From contig NZ_CP047117.1 of assembly GCF_030440535.1 (NCBI RefSeq), positions 1,915,953 to 1,979,952 on the forward strand: a DNA stretch of 64,000 nt, read 5' to 3'. Numbering within the stretch: the stretch's first letter is position 1; each line of letters starts with the position of its first letter. Of the stretch, positions 1-8,554 are shown in pieces. The notes below the pieces were generated by a model that saw nothing but the letters and a program-made list of their open reading frames with translations, had not been told where the DNA came from and made no database searches. Made by a program: the position numbers and the translations under genes. Source of the stretch: Corynebacterium capitovis DSM 44611 (GTDB lineage: Bacteria; Actinomycetota; Actinomycetes; Mycobacteriales; Mycobacteriaceae).

Positions 1-1
1 C

Positions 2-1606
2 GGATTGTTCGAAGCGCTCAACGGCAGCGGGTTGACATACGTCTCCTCGCGGGTAGAGAACAACGCAGCTTTCGCCGCCGATGGGTTCGCCCGCATCTCC
101 GGAAGCCCGGCGGCGCTCTTCCTTTCCACCGGCCCAGGAGCATTGACCGCGCTGGCGGGGTTGCAGGAAGCGTACGCGTCGGGGGTTCCCGTCGTCGTCG
201 TGTCCTCGCAGGTGCCCGACCGCGGGATTGGGGGACGCCGTAATGGCCTGCTGCACCAGCTCGATGAGCAGAAGCGGTCAGTTGAAAATGTGACCAAGGT
301 TCAGTTCACCGCGCACGCGTCGTCCTCAATTCCGTCCATGCTTCAGGACGCGTGGGAGGCGGCGATGACCGCGCCCCAAGGTCCAGTGTGGGTTGAGATC
401 CCCGAGGACGTTCTGCTCGGCGAGACGAGCATTCCGCTTGTCGACGGGATCGAGCGCTCCATCCCGCCGGTGAAAGGAAACGGCACGTGGATTCGGCAAG
501 CGGCTGAACTTCTGAAGAAGGCGGAGCGGCCAGTTATTCTCTCCGGCGGTGGCGCCGTGCGTAGCGGCGCCGGACCGCTCATCATGGAACTGGCCCAGCG
601 CGTTGGGGCACTTGTCGCCTGTTCGCCTGGGGGAGTGTCCTCCGTACCTGCGGACGATCCCTTGGTTCTTGCCCATTGGATCGAAGACTGGCACACCACC
701 GAGGTACTCAATGAGGCTGACGTCCTCCTCGCGGTAGGAACCGCACTCGGGGAGGTCACCACCAACTACTTCACCTTCTCACCGACCGGCCACATCATTC
801 AGATTGATGCTGAGCCCCTTGTGTTGGAGTCGAACTACGCCTCACTGGGTATTCGCGCCGACGCCGCGGAGGGCGTGCGGGCAATCCTGAGCGAGTTACC
901 GCAGTCGACCTCCCCTTCAAGATGGGGGGACGTCACCGCGGAGGAGAAAGCAGCGCAGATCAGGCAGGCCGTCGAGGCACGGCTCGACGCCCAGCCGCTG
1001 GGCCACGAGCGTGCCTTCATGGATGCGCTGCGCCGGGCGGTCCCGGACACAACCGCCACGTTTTGGGATATGACGATCGCCGCGTACTGGGCGTGGAACG
1101 TCTGGGATGCTCGCGCTGGGGCGTTCTCCTCAGCTCAGGGAGCCGGTGGCCTCGGCTACGGTTTCCCGGCGGCGCTCGGTGGAGCCGTCGCCTCCGGTGA
1201 GCGCACCCTCGCGGTGGCCGGAGACGGATCGGCGATGTATTCCATCGCGGAGCTTGCCTCCGCCAAGCAACACAATATCCCGGTGACGTGGCTTATCGTC
1301 GACGACGGCGGTTACGGAATCCTGCGCGAATACATGAACGACGCCTTCGGCCGCGCGACCGCCACCGAGTTGTCTCGGCCGGACTTCCGGGCTCTAAGCG
1401 AAGCCTTCGGCGTTCCCGCCGTGAGGGTGTCAACCGACGAGCTGGAATCCGCTCTCCGGGCCAGCCTGACGGCTGGGCCAGAGTCAGGGCCGAACGTGGT
1501 CATTGTGGACACGGTCCTGCGCATGTGGGAGCCGACCCACGTGCCGCACATTGCGCCGAAGCAAAAGGGTGTCGCCTTGGCCGAACGTGAGGACCGTTCC
1601 CGCTAG
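2..1606 (+). CDS. TPP-dependent decarboxylase/acetolactate-synthase-like enzyme, N-terminus cut by window edge
   Basis: The reading frame is open from the first bases, and the product starts inside the TPP-enzyme Pyr domain, so roughly 25-30 N-terminal residues lie to the left. The catalytic Glu of the family is visible in SRVENNAAFAADG, near the visible N-terminus. A central nucleotide-type domain (about residues 165-310) and the C-terminal PP domain follow; the TPP/Mg motif starts at GDGSAMYS. The fold is that of acetolactate synthase, 2-oxoacid decarboxylases and AruI. No ilvN-type small subunit is adjacent. It converges on gabD-gabT, so a 2-ketoarginine decarboxylase (AruI) role feeding 4-guanidinobutyrate and then GABA is plausible, but that is inference. 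The TPP fold is certain; the substrate is not known. Confidence 0.85.
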   Translation, partial: GLFEALNGSGLTYVSSRVENNAAFAADGFARISGSPAALFLSTGPGALTALAGLQEAYASGVPVVVVSSQVPDRGIGGRRNGLLHQLDEQKRSVENVTKVQFTAHASSSIPSMLQDAWEAAMTAPQGPVWVEIPEDVLLGETSIPLVDGIERSIPPVKGNGTWIRQAAELLKKAERPVILSGGGAVRSGAGPLIMELAQRVGALVACSPGGVSSVPADDPLVLAHWIEDWHTTEVLNEADVLLAVGTALGEVTTNYFTFSPTGHIIQIDAEPLVLESNYASLGIRADAAEGVRAILSELPQSTSPSRWGDVTAEEKAAQIRQAVEARLDAQPLGHERAFMDALRRAVPDTTATFWDMTIAAYWAWNVWDARAGAFSSAQGAGGLGYGFPAALGGAVASGERTLAVAGDGSAMYSIAELASAKQHNIPVTWLIVDDGGYGILREYMNDAFGRATATELSRPDFRALSEAFGVPAVRVSTDELESALRASLTAGPESGPNVVIVDTVLRMWEPTHVPHIAPKQKGVALAEREDRSR

Positions 1607-1783
1607 TTTCCGACGGGTCGCGATCCGCAGCGGGATATGCCGGGGGTCCTGCCCCCCATGGCGGACAGCATTTCGCTGCTGAAATGCGGTCCTCACCTGC
1701 GATCACGCCGCCTCAGCTCGCCTACGAGGAGCCGAAACCACGCGCGCCTCGACGTGGGGTAGAACCCCACGCCGCAACAACCA
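1607..1783. terminator. Convergent intergenic region with three hairpins
   Basis: Between the convergent TPP enzyme and gabD lie three inverted repeats: GGGGG/CCCCC around 1642-1656, GCATTTC/GAAATGC at 1668-1687, and CGTGGGG-TAGAA-CCCCACG at 1753-1771. None has a clear T run, so intrinsic termination is only suggested by position. No gene is seen here. Confidence 0.4.
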
Positions 1784-3217
1784 CTACAACGCCACGTAGC
1801 GCACGTCGAGGTATTCCTCAATACCCTCGACCCCGCCTTCGCGGCCGAAGCCGGATTGCTTCACGCCACCGAAGGGCGCGGCGGCGTCGGAGATAGCGCC
1901 CCGGTTGATCCCCACCATTCCGGCGTGGAGCTCGGTGGCGAAGCGCCGGCACACGCCCACGTTCTCGCTGAATCCGTAGGCGGCGAGGCCGAATTCCGTG
2001 TCGTTGGCTAGGGCAATGCCCTCGTCAAGGGTGCGGAACGTGGTCACGGTGGCGACGGGGCCAAAAATCTCCTCGCGCAGAATGCGGGAGTCGGCGGGCA
2101 CGTCGGACAGCACGGTGGCGGGGTAGAAGTACCCCTTGCGCTCCGGAACCTCGCCGCCGCAGTGGACGGTGGCACCGGCGGCGCGGGTGTCGTCGACAAG
2201 TGATGCGATGCGATCACGCTGCTTGGCGGTGATGACGGGGCCGAGGGTGATGCCCTCCTCGAGGCCGTGGCCGAACTGCACCGCGGCCATCTGCTCGGTG
2301 AGGCGACGGGTGAACTCCTCGGCGACTGCCTCGTGGACGAGGAAACGGTTCGCGGCAATGCAGGCCTCACCGCCGTTGCGCATCTTTGCCTGCATGGCGC
2401 AGGTGAGCACGAGGTCAAGGTCGGCGTCCTCGTTGACCACGAAGGGCGCGTTGCCGCCAAGCTCCATCGACGTGCGCAGCAGGTTGTCGGCCGCTTGACG
2501 CACAAGGAGCTTGCCGACGCCCGTCGAACCCGTGAAGGTGACCTTGCGCAACCGCGGGTCCGCCATCAGGTGGGAGGACATGCCGGCGGCGTCGGTGGCG
2601 GGGAGGATCTGGACGAGGTCGCGCGGGCCGCCGGCCTGCTCGACAATATCGGCGATGACCTTGCCTGTAAGCAGCATGGTCAGCGGGGTTTCCGCGGCGG
2701 GCTTGACCAGCACAGGGCAGCCAGCTGCCATCGCCGGGGCGATCTTGCGCGCGGCCATGGCCAGCGGGAAGTTCCACGGGGTGATGGCCAGGACCGGCCC
2801 GACCGGGGCGCGGGTGACCAGGATGTCGCCGTTTCCGGCGGGGGCGGGGGAGACGCGCCCCGGGAGGCGGACGGCTTCCTCGGAGAACCACCGGAAGTAC
2901 TCGGCGCCGTAAGCGAGTTCGCCACGGGCCTCGGCGAGGGGCTTGCCCATTTCCAGGGTCATGGTGCGGGCGAAGTCGTCCGTGCGGCGGATGAGCTCGT
3001 CGAAGACGGCGCGCAGCACCTCGGCGCGCTGGCGGGGTGTGAACGCGGACCAGGCCTTCTGCGCCTCGACGGCGCGGCCGAGCGCGTCGTCCCACTCGGC
3101 CTCGGTGGTGTCCTGCACGCGGGCGATGATGTCTTCGGTGGCGGGATCGAGGACGTCGAAAAGCGAGGGGCCCTCGCCGGTGGGGATGTCTGCGGGGAGG
3201 ATGTCGGAAAGGATCAT
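1784..3217 (-). CDS. gabD: Succinate-semialdehyde dehydrogenase GabD
   Basis: A 477-residue NAD(P)+-dependent aldehyde dehydrogenase, full length for the family. It oxidises succinate semialdehyde to succinate, the second step of GABA catabolism. Visible motifs are ITPWNFPLAM (cofactor/oxyanion region), FTGSTGVGK (Rossmann region), MELGGNAP with the general-base Glu, and NGGEACIAANR with the catalytic Cys. Its ATG directly follows the gabT stop codon (TAA then ATG, no gap), so it is probably translationally coupled and co-transcribed with gabT. The aminotransferase partner makes GabD the best call among semialdehyde dehydrogenases. Confidence 0.92.
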   Translation of the reverse strand: MILSDILPADIPTGEGPSLFDVLDPATEDIIARVQDTTEAEWDDALGRAVEAQKAWSAFTPRQRAEVLRAVFDELIRRTDDFARTMTLEMGKPLAEARGELAYGAEYFRWFSEEAVRLPGRVSPAPAGNGDILVTRAPVGPVLAITPWNFPLAMAARKIAPAMAAGCPVLVKPAAETPLTMLLTGKVIADIVEQAGGPRDLVQILPATDAAGMSSHLMADPRLRKVTFTGSTGVGKLLVRQAADNLLRTSMELGGNAPFVVNEDADLDLVLTCAMQAKMRNGGEACIAANRFLVHEAVAEEFTRRLTEQMAAVQFGHGLEEGITLGPVITAKQRDRIASLVDDTRAAGATVHCGGEVPERKGYFYPATVLSDVPADSRILREEIFGPVATVTTFRTLDEGIALANDTEFGLAAYGFSENVGVCRRFATELHAGMVGINRGAISDAAAPFGGVKQSGFGREGGVEGIEEYLDVRYVAL

Positions 3218-4525
3218 TTATGCGGCCTTGGTGCGGATTTCGGAGGTGAGGATCTCCAGGCCCTCGACGAGGAGGTGCTCGGGGATGGTCAGGGCGGGCA
3301 GGAGGCGGATGACGTTGCCGTCGAGGCCGCAGGTGAGGATGAGGACGCCCTGGGCCTTGCAGGCGGCGGCGATCTCGGCGGTGGCAGCGCCCGATTCGAG
3401 CTCGATGGCGATCATCGCGCCGCGGCCACGAACCTCGCGCACGCCGTCGAGCTCGACCAGCGGCTCGAGGTGGGTGCGGATGATGCCCTCGATCTCGCGG
3501 GCGCGGCCGGGCAGGTTGTGCGCCTCCATCTCCTCGATCGCGGCGAGAGCTGCGGCGCAGGCGACGGGGTTGCCGCCGTAGGTGCCACCGAGCGCGCCCG
3601 GGATGGGGGCGTCCATGATCTCGGCGCGGCCGGTGACACCGGACAGCGGCATGCCGCCAGCGATGCCCTTCGCGGTGGTCACGACATCGGGGACCACGCC
3701 CTCGTGGTCGACGGAGAACCACTCGCCGGAGCGGCAGAAGCCGGCCTGGATTTCATCGGCAACAAAGACGACGTTGTTCTCGCGGCACCACTGCGCGATC
3801 GCCGGCAGGTAGCCCTCGGCGGGAACGACGAAACCGCCCTCTCCCTGGATCGGCTCGATGACCACGCACGCGAGGTTCTCGACGCCAATCTCCTGCTCCA
3901 TCTCCTTGATGGAGCGGGCGGCGGCCTCTGCGCCGGTCAGGCCGTCGTGCAGCGGGTAGGAACCGGAGACGCGGTAGACATCGGAGGCGAAGGGGCCGAA
4001 CTTGGTCTTGTACGGCTTGTTCTTCGCGGTCATGGCCATGGTCAGGTTGGTGCGGCCGTGGTAGGCGCGGTCGAGCACCGCCACACCGATCTTCCCGGTG
4101 TAGGAGCGCGACACCTTAACGGCGTTCTCTACGGCCTCGGCGCCCGAGTTGAACAGGGCCGACTTCTTCTCGTGGTCGCCGGGGGTGAGCTCGTTGAGCT
4201 TTTCACAGACTGCCACGTAGGACTCGTAAGGGGAGACCATGAAGCAGGTGTGGGTGAAGTTCGCAGCGGCCTCGGCCACGGCCTGGGCCACGCGCTCATT
4301 CGACGCTCCCACCGAGGTCACGGCGATGCCGGAGGCGAAGTCGATGTAGGAGTTGTTGTCGGCGTCGACAAGCACGCCGCCGTCAGCCGCGACGACGTAA
4401 CCCGGCAGGCTGGGGGAGAGGGCCCGCGCAACGTTGGCCTGGCGGCGCTGCTCAATTCCTGAGCTCACCGAGTTTGCACCGTTCAGGCGACGCTCCTGGG
4501 GGAGGTGGTAGGTCAGATCCTGCAT
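3218..4525 (-). CDS. gabT: 4-aminobutyrate aminotransferase GabT
   Basis: A class III PLP aminotransferase of 435 residues that transfers the GABA amino group to 2-oxoglutarate, giving succinate semialdehyde. The start at 4525 is chosen because a strong AAGGAG lies just before it; an upstream extension to 4801 would run through the divergent promoter and the gabR start. Motifs: IDFASGIAV near the N-terminus, SGAEAVENAVK (PLP phosphate binding), VIEPIQGEGG, FVADEIQAGFCR with the PLP-ring Asp, and TTAKGIAGG with the Schiff-base Lys. It is the first gene of a gabT-gabD operon divergent from the PucR-type regulator. Confidence 0.93.
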   Translation of the reverse strand: MQDLTYHLPQERRLNGANSVSSGIEQRRQANVARALSPSLPGYVVAADGGVLVDADNNSYIDFASGIAVTSVGASNERVAQAVAEAAANFTHTCFMVSPYESYVAVCEKLNELTPGDHEKKSALFNSGAEAVENAVKVSRSYTGKIGVAVLDRAYHGRTNLTMAMTAKNKPYKTKFGPFASDVYRVSGSYPLHDGLTGAEAAARSIKEMEQEIGVENLACVVIEPIQGEGGFVVPAEGYLPAIAQWCRENNVVFVADEIQAGFCRSGEWFSVDHEGVVPDVVTTAKGIAGGMPLSGVTGRAEIMDAPIPGALGGTYGGNPVACAAALAAIEEMEAHNLPGRAREIEGIIRTHLEPLVELDGVREVRGRGAMIAIELESGAATAEIAAACKAQGVLILTCGLDGNVIRLLPALTIPEHLLVEGLEILTSEIRTKAA

Positions 4526-4634
4526 GTTTAGCTCCTTCACTTGAGTGTTCCGGATTAGTATTGTCGTTTCCCTGTGGCCTGCGCCATGTACGATAGGGCG
4601 ATAATCGCATATGCACGTATACATAAGGGCGAAC
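4526..4634. promoter_or_regulatory. Divergent gabT / pucR-type promoter region
   Basis: A 109-bp divergent region. It contains the perfect palindrome GCGATAATCGC (4598-4608), overlapping a GATAAT sequence that could be a -10 element for the regulator, and a TACTAAT on the minus strand that could serve gabT. These are candidates for regulator binding; nothing in the sequence proves which protein binds. Confidence 0.45.
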
Positions 4635-6065
4635 ATGGGACTAACCTTTGAGTGGCTCCGCAACAACCGCGACCTCGCTCTGCGCCAAGTCGTCGAACCC
4701 ACCGCCGCCGAGTTCGACGTCGTCCAAACCAGCGAGCTCGAGGACGCCTCCGAGTTCATCCAACCCAACTCCCTCGTCCTCACCGTCGGCATCGCTTTCA
4801 ACGGCCGCGAGACGAGTCTCGGCCCCTACATCGACCACCTCGCCGACGCCGGCGCCGTCGCCATCGGCTTCGGCACTGGCCTGACGTTCCCCGCCCTGCC
4901 GCACACGGTCATTGACACTGCCACCCGCCGCGGCATCGGTCTTTTCGACGTCCCCCGCCACGTCCCCTTCATCTCCATCGTCACCGCCGCCCACCAGGAA
5001 CAACGCCGCCTCGCTCACCTTGAGCAGCAACAGCTTTTCGACGCTCAAGAACGCCTCACCAAAACAGCAACCCGCGGCTCCCTCGACGCGCTCCTCACCG
5101 AGGCCGCCGCAACCCTGCACGCCCGCGTGACCATCAGCACCGCCCAGGGCACCGTCGTGGGCGTCGGTGACAGCGGCGAGACAGGTCCGACCACGCACCG
5201 CACCTCCTACCGCATGACCGCGGGTTCCGAGCGCCACCACGAGATCGAAGTCCGCTCCACCCGCGAGCTCACGCCCGCGTCGCGCTCCCTGATCCGCCAC
5301 GTTGCCGGCTTAGCCGACATGCTCCTGGCCCGCCCCTTCGAACTACGCGCCGCCCGCAACGAGCTCAACTCCTTCGCCCTCTCCGTCCGCCTGGGCCTGG
5401 GCACCGAGACCGACCTTTTGCCCACCGCCTTCGACTCACCCGTCGATGCAGACGGCCTGACCAGGCCCGTTATCGTCGCCGCCGACAACGCCCGCGCGCT
5501 CACCCGCGCCCGCGCCTCACTTGACGACTCCGCCGAGCACGCCGGCCAGTTCCTCTACACCGCCCCCCTCGACACCGCGAGCTTCCTCCTCCTCGTCCGC
5601 GGCGACCAGCCGATTCCCGACCTTCTCGCCTCCTTCGGCCCCAGCGCCCGCCAGGTCCGCATCGCCGTCGGCCGCCGCATCGCCGCCACCGACCTCACGC
5701 TCAGCCACCTACGCGCCCTGCGCACCCGCGCGGGCCTTCTAGCCCTGGGCGAGCATTCGCTTCCCGACGCCACCGCGCTGCCCTGGCTCACCGAACCCGC
5801 CGTCGTCACAGCCCTGTCCGCCCGACACGCCGAGCTCTTCGACCGTTTGAGGCATCTCGATGACCGCGACGGCACCGACTACGCCCGCACCTTGACGGTC
5901 TACCTGCGCCATGGCGGCCAGCTCGTACACACCGCGGACGCGCTGGGGATTCACCGGCACACCGCGCGCAACCGGATCGCAAAGATTCAGGAGCTGTGCG
6001 AAATTGACTTGTCAGATCCGGCGACGTTCGCTGAGACGTTCTTTGCCAGTTTGGTGGAGGAGTAG
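4635..6065 (+). CDS. gabR: PucR-family transcriptional regulator (GabR-like)
   Basis: A 476-residue regulator with an N-terminal PucR ligand-type domain (roughly residues 10-120, VVEPTAAEFDVV onward), a GGDEF-like middle region typical of the family, and a C-terminal helix-turn-helix (HTH_30: TADALGIHRHTARNRIAKI near the end). ATG 4635 is preferred over ATG 4611 because AAGGG lies six bases upstream of it. It is divergent from gabT-gabD. In C. glutamicum a PucR-type protein called GabR activates the gab genes in response to GABA; the same role is inferred here. Confidence 0.85.
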   Translation: MGLTFEWLRNNRDLALRQVVEPTAAEFDVVQTSELEDASEFIQPNSLVLTVGIAFNGRETSLGPYIDHLADAGAVAIGFGTGLTFPALPHTVIDTATRRGIGLFDVPRHVPFISIVTAAHQEQRRLAHLEQQQLFDAQERLTKTATRGSLDALLTEAAATLHARVTISTAQGTVVGVGDSGETGPTTHRTSYRMTAGSERHHEIEVRSTRELTPASRSLIRHVAGLADMLLARPFELRAARNELNSFALSVRLGLGTETDLLPTAFDSPVDADGLTRPVIVAADNARALTRARASLDDSAEHAGQFLYTAPLDTASFLLLVRGDQPIPDLLASFGPSARQVRIAVGRRIAATDLTLSHLRALRTRAGLLALGEHSLPDATALPWLTEPAVVTALSARHAELFDRLRHLDDRDGTDYARTLTVYLRHGGQLVHTADALGIHRHTARNRIAKIQELCEIDLSDPATFAETFFASLVEE

Positions 6066-6116
6066 GGGAGTAGCCTTCGACGCGGAAACACGAGTTTGCG
6101 GCAACGGAACTCAAAC

Positions 6117-7871
6117 TTAAATCTGCGGTTCGTTTTCTGGTGTTTCCGACATGCTAGACCACCCGAGAAATCTAATTATGCGAGCAGCGAGCGCCGAATC
6201 CCGGTTAAGTGTAGCGACTACGGCTCGGCCATAGTCCTCGCTCGACCTATACCTCAAGCTGTTGGCTACTGCTTTGGGTAATCCGGTGTCACGGATCGAG
6301 AATTCTTTCACGATAGTTTCGAGATCCTGACTACTCAATGCGGCCCGCAATTTGGACAATTCTTGCGGATACGGTGAAGTCAAGTTGAGCGAAAAGCTTT
6401 CTCCGTTGTCTTTGAGCTCTCCCTTGCTTGGTAAACAGCCGAGAACACGGCGTCGCAGTATTTTGACTGCGTTGGTTGCCGCGAGGTTCTCCTGAACTTT
6501 GGCGCTATCTAAGGTGGCCAAGGCACTCCGCTTCGCCTCCTCGAACATAGCGTTCCCATCCGACCCTAAGTTTTCACCCTGCTGTTTTGCTAGTGCCTCT
6601 ATAACATCGGGCAAGTACAGCAGACTTTTGATTTCGTTGCAGGGAAGAACAAGGATTCCTTTTGCTCGAAGTTTTTCACTTTCCTCGACATCGCGGTTAT
6701 CTCCGTCTACAACTCCCCAACCAGAGATCCAATGAAAACCATCCGTTTCTCGTATGCCTGTTACTACCTTTTGGACGTTTTCGCTGCTTCCCGAGGGAGA
6801 AATGTGATAGTCAGGAAACAATGTACCGAGCAGAGCGCAGTCGAGACTCGATGGTTCTCCCTCAACGAAGAGGATGCGCCTTCGGCCACCTAGAATGGCA
6901 CGTTTCAATCTTTCGTTAATTGGCTCTTTCGTTGCTAGAGACTCAATATGCCATCCCAGCGGGGCCCCGTCGGTCGACCAACGCATGCCGTCTACTAGAT
7001 AAACGGAGTTGATTTCGGGATTGATTGTCTCAACGAGCTCGACATCATGAGTTGATAGCACGAAACCGCAATCGGGCCGAGCCTCGATCAAGGATGAGAT
7101 TAACCCCGGTGAAATCGAGCGGTGCAAGTGACGCTCTGGCTCATCAATCAATTGGATCGAATTTAGTGGCGCCAAAAGCACGTCTGCTGCTAACAGTAAC
7201 GCGGATTTTTCGCCATCGGACATTTTTGAGATGGGGTATCTCGAATTATTACGGACAGCGTCGAGGCCCATACCGTCACTCAATTGGAAGCCAAGGTTTA
7301 GACCGCAGCTCTGCATGATTTTCGAAATCGTCTCTAACGGCGTTGAACCCAAGGATTCACTGCATTCGCCCTCGCGGAAATTTCTAACCAGTTGCGCGTT
7401 TGCATTAACTTCTTTTCCCAAAAGATCAAAGAGGGTTCCGTTGAGCCTCTGTTCTTCATATTCGCCGTTCGTCCGCGAATTTATGTCTCGATCATGCCGG
7501 GAGATGAATTCGACGTACTGGCTTCGCATCGAACTTGTGAGTTCGACACCGGATGACTTGAACCAAATCCTGCGGTGTGCTGCCAGTCTTCTAACTGGGA
7601 CGTCCATTGTCTGACTGATAATCCACGAGATCAGCGAGGACTTTCCAGCGCCGTTCGGTCCTACTAAAGTAACCACGCCGCCGGATTCCAGGGTGATATC
7701 GACAGTACGATCGTCGTCGCTCGTCGGGACATACCAGTGGCGTTCGAACCCCATACTCGCAAAATCATACAGACTGCGTTTTCTAATCTGGCGGTCAATC
7801 TCGTTCTCGAAACGGTGATCCATTTGGGGACTGCTCGGAGCGGTAAGAACTTGATGTAGCACGGGTTCCAT
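6117..7871 (-). CDS. Fused ABC-type ATPase / Toprim-like (DUF4435-type) protein, PARIS/OLD-like
   Basis: A protein of 584 residues. The N-terminal half is an ABC-class ATPase: Walker A GPNGAGKSS (71-79), signature SDGEK (218-222), Walker B LIDEPE (241-246) and H-loop STHD (273-276). After about residue 330 comes a Toprim-like domain: FVEGE with Glu337, then VVDGDN with Asp389 and Asp391, then an acidic PCNEIKSLLYL segment as in DUF4435. This is the layout of AriA plus AriB of the PARIS anti-phage system in one chain, or a short OLD-family nuclease. The gene is visibly richer in A+T than its neighbours, consistent with transfer. A GTG three bases upstream is possible; ATG 7871 is better placed after AAAGAGG. 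The two domains are well supported; anti-phage function is inferred. Confidence 0.8.
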   Translation of the reverse strand: MEPVLHQVLTAPSSPQMDHRFENEIDRQIRKRSLYDFASMGFERHWYVPTSDDDRTVDITLESGGVVTLVGPNGAGKSSLISWIISQTMDVPVRRLAAHRRIWFKSSGVELTSSMRSQYVEFISRHDRDINSRTNGEYEEQRLNGTLFDLLGKEVNANAQLVRNFREGECSESLGSTPLETISKIMQSCGLNLGFQLSDGMGLDAVRNNSRYPISKMSDGEKSALLLAADVLLAPLNSIQLIDEPERHLHRSISPGLISSLIEARPDCGFVLSTHDVELVETINPEINSVYLVDGMRWSTDGAPLGWHIESLATKEPINERLKRAILGGRRRILFVEGEPSSLDCALLGTLFPDYHISPSGSSENVQKVVTGIRETDGFHWISGWGVVDGDNRDVEESEKLRAKGILVLPCNEIKSLLYLPDVIEALAKQQGENLGSDGNAMFEEAKRSALATLDSAKVQENLAATNAVKILRRRVLGCLPSKGELKDNGESFSLNLTSPYPQELSKLRAALSSQDLETIVKEFSIRDTGLPKAVANSLRYRSSEDYGRAVVATLNRDSALAARIIRFLGWSSMSETPENEPQI

Positions 7872-7918
7872 CACCTCTTTCCATTACCGGGTTAATTCAA
7901 TCCGCTTGAAAACTAGAG

Positions 7919-7951
7919 GGCCCGTTTAGTTGCCAAGGTCATTAACGGGCC
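7919..7951. promoter_or_regulatory. Inverted repeat in divergent region
   Basis: GGCCCGTT (7919-7926) and AACGGGCC (7944-7951) form a perfect 8-bp inverted repeat with a 17-bp spacer, between the ATPase/Toprim gene and the divergent DUF2316 gene. It could be an operator or the edge of an inserted segment. No T run follows, so a terminator is unlikely. Confidence 0.35.
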
Positions 7952-7974
7952 GAACCAGGGGTAGCCTCGCACCC

Positions 7975-8241
7975 ATGTCACTCAACAACGCGCAGCTGGA
8001 CGCCACCCGGCGCGAACTGGCCACGAACCTGCAGCTCCCCGGCCTGACGGCGGCCGACATTGCGGCGCGCCTGGATCTCGACGAAGACGAGGTCACCCGG
8101 GCGATTGCCGTCGATATTGCTGACCCACGCCACGTTTGGATGGTACGCAACATCATCGAGACCGCCGCGCGCGACAACGGCGCGGAACCAGTTCCCGACA
8201 GCTCGCTTACCGAGGCCAACCGCTCCCGCGCCACCACCTAG
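7975..8241 (+). CDS. DUF2316 family small protein
   Basis: An 88-residue protein beginning MSLNNAQLDATRREL. It has the LTAADIAARLDLDEDEV helical segment and a VWMVRNIIE segment typical of DUF2316. ATG 7975 matches the family start; a 15-residue upstream extension is not supported. The family has no established function. The first half resembles a small helix-turn-helix, so DNA binding is possible but not shown. It lies between two defence-type genes but looks like an ordinary conserved core gene in base composition. Confidence 0.72.
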   Translation: MSLNNAQLDATRRELATNLQLPGLTAADIAARLDLDEDEVTRAIAVDIADPRHVWMVRNIIETAARDNGAEPVPDSSLTEANRSRATT

Positions 8242-8261
8242 TTCGGCGTCGACGACTACCG

Positions 8262-8456
8262 CTAGCTTGCGGACTTCTCCGTCAGGTCGACAAGCTTCGC
8301 GTCCTCAACCGCACGCTGCACAGCCTGCGTGCCCTTAACAGCTGCCGACTTGCTCTCGTACGCCTCGCCCGTAGCAACAACCTCACCGTTGCCGGCCTTG
8401 AGGCGGAAGCGGTACTTGCCGCTCTTGTCCGCGTAAACCTCGAACTTCCCGGCCAT
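8262..8456 (-). CDS. DUF1508 (YegP-like) protein
   Basis: A 64-residue protein starting MAGKFEVYADKSGKYRFRL, a single YegP-type beta-rich repeat with the family pattern of ‘F.vy.d..g.yrfrlka.nge.va.ge.y.sk’. ATG 8456 fits the family start; the longer frame up to 8570 adds unrelated residues and lacks a better ribosome site. The function of the family is not established. It is convergent with the DUF2316 gene. Confidence 0.75.
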   Translation of the reverse strand: MAGKFEVYADKSGKYRFRLKAGNGEVVATGEAYESKSAAVKGTQAVQRAVEDAKLVDLTEKSAS

Positions 8457-8554
8457 CGTGGCTCTTTTCCGTCGTACATCCTTAGGCGGATACATTACGT
8501 CTAGGGAAGGGGAGGAGAGGGAGAATTGGCTGGGAAGTTGGGGCGGCGTTTGAG

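Noticed and set aside
2267..4462. A 731-residue open frame on the plus strand
   Set aside because: It lies antisense to gabD and gabT, has low-complexity Gly/Asp/Val composition and no motif; it is a high-GC shadow.
4526..4801. N-terminal extension of GabT
   Set aside because: It would run over the divergent promoter and into gabR; ATG 4525 has a strong ribosome site.
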